DNA from: Candidatus Saccharicenans sp. | GTDB taxonomy: Bacteria > Acidobacteriota > Aminicenantia > Aminicenantales > Saccharicenantaceae | Assembly: GCA_024653405.1 (NCBI GenBank) | Contig: JANLGB010000004.1 | Coordinates: 1 to 9,599 of the forward strand | Length of the DNA stretch: 9,599 nt | Direction: 5' to 3' | Shown here: positions 1 through 6,500 of the stretch, in pieces | How the letters are laid out: the number at the start of each line of letters is the position of its first letter | Position numbering within the stretch: position 1 is the first letter of the stretch | Made by a program: the position numbers and the translations under genes | The notes under the pieces: generated by a model | What the model was told of the DNA's origin: nothing | The model's input: only the letters and a program-made list of their open reading frames with translations | Database searches by the model: none

Positions 1-1
1 C

Positions 2-763
2 CTCAAGGCTGGAATTCACGGCTGGTTTCTGACCGATAAGGACATGACCATTGGCGAACTGGTGAAAAAGCTGACGAAGCTGCCGTTTGAGGCCCAGCCG
101 GGAGAACGCTTTGTCTATGGCTACAACACCGACATCCTTGGCTATTTAGTGGAAGTTGTTTCCGGTATGACCTTGGCCGAGTTTGTGGAAAAGCGCATTG
201 CTGGACCGCTGGGAATGAAAGATACCCATTTCTTTCTGCCCGAGAACAAGGCGTCGCGACTGACCCCGGCTTATGGTGCCGATGACAGCGGCCAGATTAA
301 AATGACTGAAGACCCGGCCAAGAGCCCTTATGTCTATGGTCCCAGGAAATGTTATTCGGGTGGAGCTGGCCTCCTGGCCACGGCTGAAGACTATGCCCGC
401 TTTCTCCTAATGCTCCAGAATGGCGGGGAGCTCGGCGGGGCCAGGCTTTTAAGCCCGAAGTCAGTCCAGCTGATGACTGCTGACCATGTCGGACAGGTTT
501 ATTCAGGGGGGACGCAGGGGTTTGGCCTGGGCTTCTGGGTGACCAAAAGCCTGGGGGCCTCAGGACTTCCGGGTTCGGTCGGCGCTTTTGGCTGGGGTGG
601 GGCCTATTTCACCAGCTACTGGGTTGACCCGGCCGAAAAACTGGTGGCGGTCTTTATGATTCAGCTCCTGCCAGTGCCCGCAAGCTGTAGCGACCTGCAG
701 AACAAGTTCCGCACCCTGGTCTACCAGGCGATTGAAAAATCATATTCGCTCCAGGGCAATTAA
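2..763 (+). CDS. Serine hydrolase, beta-lactamase/esterase superfamily (5'-truncated by window edge)
   Basis: This is the C-terminal 253 residues of a class C beta-lactamase-like serine hydrolase (Pfam Beta-lactamase; EstB-like esterases and D-aminopeptidase relatives). The frame is open from base 2, and residues before the first ATG at 44 already match the family, so that ATG is internal and the real start lies upstream. Visible landmarks are the PGERFVYGYNTDILGYLVEVVSG block (Tyr at bases 116-118 is the likely catalytic-base Tyr of the Y-x-x motif), GPLGMKDTHFFLP, and GAFGWGGAYFTSYWVDP (bases 581-631), where WGG stands in the place of the KTG/HTG triad, as is common in the esterase branch. 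The catalytic SxxK motif would lie in the missing N-terminal part, so activity cannot be judged. Family members are usually 380-450 residues and often exported. The substrate is unknown; an esterase or peptidase role is as likely as beta-lactam hydrolysis. It ends in TAA with no clear terminator after it. Confidence 0.9.
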   Translation, partial: LKAGIHGWFLTDKDMTIGELVKKLTKLPFEAQPGERFVYGYNTDILGYLVEVVSGMTLAEFVEKRIAGPLGMKDTHFFLPENKASRLTPAYGADDSGQIKMTEDPAKSPYVYGPRKCYSGGAGLLATAEDYARFLLMLQNGGELGGARLLSPKSVQLMTADHVGQVYSGGTQGFGLGFWVTKSLGASGLPGSVGAFGWGGAYFTSYWVDPAEKLVAVFMIQLLPVPASCSDLQNKFRTLVYQAIEKSYSLQGN

Positions 764-876
764 ATCGCGCTCAGGGACCTGGCAGCCTGGCGGTACTAAT
801 GTTGGCTGGCCGCGGTCACCAGAGGACAAGAAAAGCTACGCGCCTGAACTTGCCTGGAGAAAGAGCATTTAGGAAA

Positions 877-898
877 TATATGAATGGCTGTTCATATA
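877..898. promoter_or_regulatory. Palindromic operator-like site, TGAA-N6-TTCA
   Basis: Perfect inverted repeat: arm TATATGAA (877-884), six-base centre (885-890), arm TTCATATA (891-898). The TGAA-N6-TTCA core with AT flanks has the form of operators bound by ArsR/SmtB-family metal-responsive repressors. A perfect TATAAT hexamer (895-900) overlaps the right arm, which suits repression by blocking a promoter, but no good -35 box sits 16-18 bases upstream. No ArsR-family or metal transport gene lies in the window, so the assignment rests on motif shape only. Confidence 0.4.
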
Positions 899-1002
899 AT
901 CGCCGCCTCCCCGTTGATTTTTCCTATCTCCCGTCATTTTAAGTCCTGGTTGAGGCATATTCGGAATCAAGGAAGACCAGCTCAGGCAGGCGGCCGGCGG
1001 CT

Positions 1003-1030
1003 TTGACTATCGGAAAGAATCAGCTAAACT
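1003..1030 (+). promoter_or_regulatory. Sigma70-like promoter candidate for the PLP enzyme gene
   Basis: TTGACT (1003-1008, 5 of 6 matches to the -35 consensus) is followed after 16 bases by TAAACT (1025-1030, 4 of 6 to the -10 consensus). Transcription would start near 1037 and leave a leader of about 150 bases before the ATG at 1186. The same TTGACT hexamer appears in the protease promoter at 9001-9006. The spacing is one base short of ideal. Confidence 0.4.
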
Positions 1031-1137
1031 TATGGACTTGAAAGGGACGACAGATCCAGGTGGCCGACAGGCAGGACAAGGGTTGGCCTGATCAGTAAGC
1101 GGCCTGGCGGAAATGTGCCTGAAGCTGCCCCGGGCTG

Positions 1138-1176
1138 CCAGATTTTCCAGGAATTTTTCGGACAAGGTAAATCTGG
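1138..1176 (+). promoter_or_regulatory. Leader hairpin overlapping the ribosome binding site
   Basis: Perfect 8-base inverted repeat: CCAGATTT (1138-1145) and AAATCTGG (1169-1176) with a 23-base loop. The last two bases of the right arm are the first two of the GGGAGG Shine-Dalgarno at 1175-1180, which sits five bases before the ATG at 1186. Folding could therefore limit ribosome access. It is not followed by a T run, so it is not a terminator. I recognise no known riboswitch or leader family. Confidence 0.3.
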
Positions 1177-1185
1177 GAGGATGAG

Positions 1186-2367
1186 ATGGTTAATGAGATT
1201 GGCCAGGAAAAAGAATTCTGGGATAGAGTCAGGGCAGAATTTATGCTCGACCCGCAGCTCAGTTTTTTTAATACCGGAACCCTGGGGGCTATGCCGCGCC
1301 GGGTTTTTGAGCGAACCGTCCATCACCTGCGGCTGACGGCTGAGAAAATTGCCGAATGGGATTATTATGGTGCCGACTGGATTTCCGGTTATCAGCCCTG
1401 GACCGAGATTAGGGAAAAAATTGCCCGCTTGCTCAATTGCCAGGTTAAAGAAATTGCCCTCACTGAAAATGCTACAGCCGGTATGAATTACATCGCCAAC
1501 GGTCTGGACCTTCAACCGGGTGATGAAGTCCTGGGCACTGACCAGGAGCACCCCGGTGGAGAGTCAGGCTGGAAACTGGCGGCTGAGCGCCGTGGAGTCA
1601 TCTACCGTCAACTTGCCCTGTCCAAACCCGTCAAATCACCCGAGGAAGTTATAGAAATCTTTGTCCGGGCCAGGGGCCCGAAAACCAGGGTGGTAACCAT
1701 ACCGCACCTTGTAACCGGAAGCGGGGCCATCCTGCCGGTCCGGGAAATCTGCGCCGAGGCCAGGAAGCACGGTGTTTTTACCGTGATCGATGGCGCTCAG
1801 ACCGTGGGCCACATTAAGGTTGATGTCAAAGATTTGGGCTGCGATGCTTACTATGGCAGTTTTCATAAGTGGCTGTGTGCCCCGGCTGGAAATGGCTTTC
1901 TCTATTTGAGCACAGAAAAGGCACCGCAAGTCTGGACCACGCTGGCCAGTACCCAGTGGGATAACCAGGAAGACCATGGCTTCCGCCTGAGCCAGCGCGG
2001 CACCGGCAACCTTTCGCTGTTGATGGGACTGGATGAAGCGCTGGACTTCCATTTTGAGCTGGGGCCAGAGCGAATTTACAGTCGCATCAAGCAGCTTGGC
2101 GATTACCTGAGGATCAGGCTCCAGGAAGTGCCCGGAATTAAAATCTTCACCCCGCTTCATCCGCAGCAGGCCGCGGGTATCACTGTTTATAATATCGAAG
2201 GCCTAACCGGGAATTTCATCCAGGATGAGCTCTGGAAGCGAGCTAAAATCAGACCCCGCTCGATGGGCGAGGTCTATGGCGTTCGCCAGTCGACCCACAT
2301 TTACAATTCACCGGAAGAAATAGACCGCACCATTGAGGTCTTAAAAACCCTGGCCGCCAGCCGCTGA
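1186..2367 (+). CDS. Aminotransferase class V-fold PLP-dependent enzyme (isopenicillin N epimerase-like)
   Basis: A 393-residue fold-type I PLP enzyme of the class V group (NifS/CsdA/CefD superfamily), expected in the cytoplasm. Start ATG 1186 is set by GGGAGG at 1175-1180. Cofactor-site landmarks in order: TENATAGMN (93-101, phosphate-binding loop), His122 in DQEHPGG (ring stacking), Asp202 and Gln205 in VIDGAQ (pyridine N and O3' contacts), and Lys228 in GSFHKWL (Schiff base). Arg367 in GVRQSTHIYN is the likely substrate-carboxylate arginine. Length is normal for the family. The active-site cysteine loop of cysteine desulfurases (SufS-type GHHC near the C-terminus) is absent, replaced by RSMGEVYGVRQS, so sulfur mobilisation is unlikely. 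Closest in style are the CefD-like 'isopenicillin N epimerase' annotations, whose real substrates are mostly unknown; racemase, lyase or aminotransferase activity are all possible. It stands alone, with no pathway partner beside it. No frame damage is seen. Confidence 0.93.
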   Translation: MVNEIGQEKEFWDRVRAEFMLDPQLSFFNTGTLGAMPRRVFERTVHHLRLTAEKIAEWDYYGADWISGYQPWTEIREKIARLLNCQVKEIALTENATAGMNYIANGLDLQPGDEVLGTDQEHPGGESGWKLAAERRGVIYRQLALSKPVKSPEEVIEIFVRARGPKTRVVTIPHLVTGSGAILPVREICAEARKHGVFTVIDGAQTVGHIKVDVKDLGCDAYYGSFHKWLCAPAGNGFLYLSTEKAPQVWTTLASTQWDNQEDHGFRLSQRGTGNLSLLMGLDEALDFHFELGPERIYSRIKQLGDYLRIRLQEVPGIKIFTPLHPQQAAGITVYNIEGLTGNFIQDELWKRAKIRPRSMGEVYGVRQSTHIYNSPEEIDRTIEVLKTLAASR

Positions 2368-2416
2368 CCAATCTGGACATTAAAATGATTTGGGAATAAA
2401 GCCAGGTCAATTTCCT

Positions 2417-2434
2417 GACAAGACCTTTCTTGTC
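2417..2434. terminator. Small hairpin, possible weak terminator between convergent genes
   Basis: GACAAGA (2417-2423), four-base loop CCTT, TCTTGTC (2428-2434): a perfect 7-base stem, 50 bases after the stop codon of the PLP enzyme gene. On the + strand it is followed by TTGGTTCTGGCTGTTTG, which is T-rich but has no real T run; on the minus strand the following bases are purine-rich. Termination is plausible on the + strand only. Confidence 0.3.
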
Positions 2435-2533
2435 TTGGTTCTGGCTGTTTGATTATGGCTTGAAAGATTGCTCCTATCCGGCCTTCTTAAAAAATTTATA
2501 TTTGCAGGTCATGAAGTGCGGGAGGAGAAGTCT

Positions 2534-2596
2534 ATGGTAACTGTGTTTTCTGTCTGCTCGGTATTAAATCTCTTCAATTACCGCCGGGTCCGGTGA
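2534..2596 (+). CDS. Possible 20-residue small protein or leader peptide
   Basis: ATG at 2534 is preceded by GGAGGAG (2521-2527) at six-base spacing, as good a ribosome binding site as any in the window. It opens a 20-codon frame, MVTVFSVCSVLNLFNYRRVR, closed by TGA at 2594. The N-terminal half is hydrophobic with a basic tail, which could be a tiny membrane peptide or chance. No gene follows on the same strand, so a leader-peptide role for a downstream + strand gene is not supported. No homology is recognised. Confidence 0.18.
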   Translation: MVTVFSVCSVLNLFNYRRVR

Positions 2597-2675
2597 AGGG
2601 CGAGTCCAGGACAAAAACCGGGCGAAGAAAATTACTGGTAATCTATGTATTACTGATAAGCTGTGGCTCTTGACA

Positions 2676-3165
2676 TTAAAAAAAGATGAAGACCAGCAGC
2701 TCGGCCACCAGGGCTGGCTTTGGGCAATTTTCTATTTCCAGGGTGTTTTCTATCTTGACCAGCCAGCGGCGGAACCCTTTTCTCCTGATTTCCTTGAGAA
2801 CCGCCCGGTTGCGAAGGCGGTCCCCGGGCCTGACCGGCTGGATGAACCTGATGCGGTCGAGGCCATAATTAAAGACCATCTTCACCTTAATTTTGGCCAG
2901 CGGCGACTGGGCCAGAAAATATGGCAGCAGCGATAGGAGCAGAAAGCCATGGGCAATGGTACTTTTAAGCGGGCTCCGGGCAGCTCTTTCTGTATCGACA
3001 TGGATCCACTGGCGGTCTTCGGTGCATTCGGCAAAAGCATTTATTCTGTCCTGAGTCATAGTCAACCAATCCGAAACGCAGAATTCCTGGCCGAGCATTT
3101 TCTTTAAGAGGCGCGGTTTCTTCCATGGCCAGCGGCGGCTGCAGGCTATTCTTTTCTTCAGCCAT
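2676..3165 (-). CDS. MaoC-like dehydratase / NodN-type hot-dog hydratase, apparent N-terminal frameshift
   Basis: Single hot-dog domain of the MaoC/NodN family, cytoplasmic (R)-specific enoyl-CoA hydratase relatives acting on acyl-CoA. From the in-frame ATG at 3098 (MLGQEFCVSDWLTMTQ, 140 residues to the stop) the domain is complete: catalytic Asp28 and His33 in EDRQWIHVD (D-x4-H), and the TIAHGF signature at 47-52. The ATG at 3098 has no ribosome binding site and starts inside the conserved region. The best start is ATG 3165, with AGGAGG (3171-3176) five bases before it, but that frame (MAEEKNSLQPPLAMEE...) leaves the domain frame by one base. Removing one A from the minus-strand A4 run at 3098-3101 joins them as ...APLKEMLGQEFCVSDW, which looks like a normal family N-terminus. 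This could be a sequencing error, a real mutation or recoding. The longer in-frame extension up to 3218 reads as Arg/Trp-rich shadow sequence and is probably not translated. Confidence 0.82.
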
Positions 3166-3185
3166 GAAATCCTCCTCGGTGGCCT

Positions 3186-3229
3186 CGTGTCTAAAAACTG
3201 AAACCGGTAACCGGTCAAATCTTGACCGG
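3186..3229 (-). promoter_or_regulatory. Putative maoC-like promoter with palindromic operator
   Basis: On the minus strand, TTGACC (3218 down to 3213) is followed after 17 bases by TTTAGA, a weak -10, about 25 bases before the Shine-Dalgarno of the maoC-like gene. The -35 box lies inside a perfect inverted repeat, CCGGTCAA-N3-TTGACCGG (3211-3229). A second ACCGGT copy adjoins it (3203-3208). A dyad over a -35 box is typical of a repressor site (for example TetR-family control of acyl-CoA genes), though the repressor is unknown. The same hairpin could instead act after hrpA, but no T run follows it. Confidence 0.35.
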
Positions 3230-3511
3230 CCGGCTGCTGCCCTTCAGCCTGTCCGGACTGAACCGGGACGGTAGTCAGGTCAGGCCAGCCACTATATTTC
3301 TAATTTTTTTCCGGCCGGAGGTCAACTTATTTTATTTTCCTGGGGTTTTAGGAGATGAAGGCTTCCTGAAATCTGCGGCAGGAACCGGGACCCTGCCTGG
3401 AGCTCGCGGGCTAAAGACCTGGGCCAAAATTTTTGCCTGGCTTTCTAAAGGTCGCTAACCAAGAGAACAATCCACCTGGCTTATCCACCTTCAAGTTGGC
3501 CTCCGGGGCCA

Positions 3512-6500
3512 TCAGTCCTGTTCCAGGCGGGCTTCGAATTCCCTGATCCTAGTGGCCAGGCGCTTGGCGCTTACCGGGAAAGCGGTTTTTATTTCCGGGG
3601 CGAAAAGAGAAATCTTGAACTCTTCAATCATCCAGCGCAGCTCAAACAGCAGCCGCTCTTTTTCTGGGCTCGGTTTTTTTCGGGCCAGACGGCCGAGACG
3701 CTCGTATTCGGCCAAGAAAGGTTCGACCTGGACCGCCTTGGCCCGGTCTTTCTCCGCCGATAGCCTGGCCCTTTGAGCCCTTAGTCCCAAAGCCTCCACC
3801 AGCCGCGGCAGGCGGGCCAGGAAATCGGCCGGGTAGATGACCAGGAAGTTCTCGGGCACCAGGCTTTCCAGCTCTGCTTTCAGGCTTTCCGGTAGAGAGG
3901 AACTCACGCCCATTTTCTTCCGGGCTTCCTCCATTTCCTGGATGAAGCTCCTGGTTTTGCTGTATTCCCGGAGCACCTCTTGCACCGCGGAAAAAATCCG
4001 GTGAGAAGTTTCAAAAAGCTGTTTCAGGGCTGCCTCCCGGATGAAGGACTGCAGCTCTTCCCGCCGCCTGAAATTCTTCCGGAATACTTCCATTCTGATT
4101 TTCTGGAGGACTCGGTTCTTCAGCCCGGCCTCACCTCCAAAGAAGAGCATCACCGGCCGCAGGTCTTCGGGGAAAGCATAGCTTCGCAGGATGAAATTCA
4201 GGTCCTTCTGAAACTGCCGGCTTAAAATATTCTCCATGGCCAGGAGGTGTGACTGACGGGCTTCTTCCGCCGTCCGGAAAAGCTTGACTTCATATTTGTC
4301 ACCGCTCATCGCCAGGGCCGGGTAACCTTTCAGGAAATCGTCTATGGTCACCTCTTCAGGGATTTCAGGCAGGCTTTCCACCCAGCTGTCCAGGGACGGT
4401 CTTTCCCAGCGGGCCCGGGCTTCCCGCCAGCCGGGTGCTTCTTCGGGCACCGGCTGACGGGCCTGGCTACTCAGCATTTTCTTAAGGAAATTGAGGTCGC
4501 GACCGCTGAGCACTTCCTGGCCGGCCTCATTGACGATGGCTATTCTCATCTTAAGGTATCGCGGGATTTCCAATTTTTCCCAGACCTGGCGGGGGATGTC
4601 CAGCTTGTAACGGTCCTTGAGCAGGGTGGTCAGGGCCGTGAAGAAGGACACCGGGGCCGGCTTCAGCTCAGCAGCTATTTGTTCCGCCTTTTCGGCCAGG
4701 GGTTGCAGCAGCTTGCGGTATTCCTTGGGCAGGGCTTTGAGGCAGGCTTCGACTTTTTCCAGCAGCCTTCCGGGAACCGGCCAGGTCAGGAGCGCTTCCG
4801 GAACCTGCTCGATCAACCGGCGGGGAATCACTATGGTCACCCCGTCGTCCTCTTCCCCCAGGGCGAAGCGATATTTTAGCTGGTAGGTATGGCCGAGAAT
4901 TTTCAGGCTGTCGGGATACTTTTCCACCAGCCCCGGCTCCGGTCTGGTCAGGTACAGGTTTTCTTCTTTGAGGCGCAGGAAGTCGTCGCCCCCGGCATTT
5001 TTTATCCTCTGCTCTAATCCTTCCAGGCTGTACACTCCCTGCAGGCGGCTGGAATAAAAATCAAACAGGTAATGTTCAGGGATGAGGATGTTGCGCTGGC
5101 GCAGTTTTTCTTCCAGCCGCCGCACCTGGCTCACCAGGCGCTGGTTGTGTTCCAGGAAGGGAAGTTGGTGATTGACCTGGTGCTTGACCAGGCCTTCTGC
5201 CACGAAAATCTCGTGGGCCTCTTCTGGGTTCTGTCGGCCATAGGGAACGTCGCGACCGGGTATAATCGTCAGGTTGAAAAGGGTTACCCTTTCTTTGGCC
5301 CGGACCTGGCCCCGGTTTTTATCCCAATAAGGGTCTTCGTAGGCATAACGACAGAGGTGCGGAGCCAGCTCCTCGGCCCAGGCCGGGTTGACCCGGGCCA
5401 CTGTACGGAGGTAGAGACGGTTGGTGCGGACCAGCTCGGCGGCCACCACCCAGGAGGGTGGCTTCTTGAACAGGGCCGAGCCGGGCCAGAGCCTGGCTTC
5501 CTGACTGCGGGGGGCTTCGTAGATGTTTTTTTCTTTGTGGGCAGCCAGGTGGGAAATAAATCCGCTGAGGATTGATTTATGTAAGGAAGTATAAAGGTCG
5601 GAATCGGCCGGGCTGCCCTTCCGGCCCTTGATATCAATTTTTTGCTCTTCCAGGATTTCCAGGATCTGCTCCCGGACAAAAAGCCATTCCCGCAGCCGGT
5701 TGTAGGACAAAAAGTAATCGCGGGCGAACTTTTTTAGGTTGGGGCTGGAAACCTGTCCCTGGCTGGCCGTCTGCAGGGCCTGCCAGAGGTTGTAGAAAGT
5801 CAGGAAATCGGATTCCTGGTGCTGGAATACCGACTGGACCCGGTCGGCGTCGGCGGCTCGCTCCAGTGGCCGCAGCCTGGGGTCCTGAATGCTGAGAGCC
5901 GCGGCAATGACCGTGGCTTCCTGCAGGCAGCCACGCCGGCTGGCTTCCAGCAACAACCTGGATAGCCGCGGGTCGAGGGGCAGCCGGGCCATCTTGCGGC
6001 CAAGGTCGGTCAGCTCATACCCGGTTTCGGTTTTGTCAATGGCTCCCAGTTCCAGGAGTGTCCGGTAACCGTCGCCTACAGCCCGGGCTGCCGGTGGGTC
6101 CAGGAAAGGAAACCGAAGCGGGTCGCCCAGCTCCAGGTCCAGCATCCGCAGGATGACTTCGGCCAGGTTGCTGCGCAGGATTTCCGGCGGGGTGTGCTCG
6201 GGCTGCGAGAGGTAATCTTCTTCTGAATAGAGTCTCAGGCACAGGCCGGCACTCACCCGGCCGCATCTTCCCTTGCGCTGTTCGGCGCTGGCCCGGGAAA
6301 TCGGCAAAATCGGCAGGCTGTGGATTCCGGAAGAAGTTTGGTACTGTGAAATGCGGGCCAGGCCGGTATCGACCACGTAGCGGATTCCGGGAATGGTGAG
6401 TGAAGTCTCGGCCACGTTGGTGGCCACCACTATTTTCCCCTCTTGGATGTGGTAAATTTGCTTTTGCTGGTGGGCCGGCATCCGGGCAAAGAGCGGCAGG

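Larger units (their letters stand above)
764..1185. other. Intergenic region, 422 bases
   Basis: I see no credible gene here. Short open frames (for example from the ATG at 880 or at 1032) have no ribosome binding site and fewer than 25 codons. The region holds three signals described separately: a perfect 8-base-arm palindrome at 877-898, a promoter candidate at 1003-1030, and a hairpin at 1138-1176 that runs into the ribosome binding site of the next gene. No good intrinsic terminator for the upstream hydrolase gene was found. Confidence 0.7.
2368..2675. other. Convergent intergenic region, 308 bases
   Basis: Lies between the 3' ends of the + strand PLP enzyme gene and the minus strand maoC-like gene. 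It contains a hairpin at 2417-2434, a possible 20-codon ORF at 2534-2596 with a strong ribosome binding site, and an 11-base near-perfect direct repeat, ATTACTG(G/A)TAA, at 2631-2641 and 2649-2659 (18-base period). No known RNA gene is recognised. Confidence 0.6.

Noticed and set aside
1030..1551. 173-codon open frame on the minus strand
   Set aside because: It lies antisense to the well-supported PLP enzyme gene and its leader, and its product resembles no family.
1636..2160. 174-codon open frame on the minus strand
   Set aside because: Fully antisense inside the PLP enzyme gene; an open frame expected from codon bias.
3421..3437. Near-palindrome GGCCAAAATTTTTGCC as a possible hrpA terminator
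   Set aside because: It has no loop and one mismatch, and no T run follows on the minus strand.
3222..3458. 78-codon open frame on the + strand between maoC-like gene and hrpA
   Set aside because: No ribosome binding site, its start codon lies inside the palindrome at 3211-3229, and the product has no recognisable pattern.
3470..3490. Direct repeat ATCCACCT twice, 13 bases apart, just downstream of hrpA
   Set aside because: Only two short copies, no hairpin or T run; likely chance.
5072..5575. 167-codon open frame on the + strand
   Set aside because: Antisense shadow within the conserved OB-fold and C-terminal part of hrpA.
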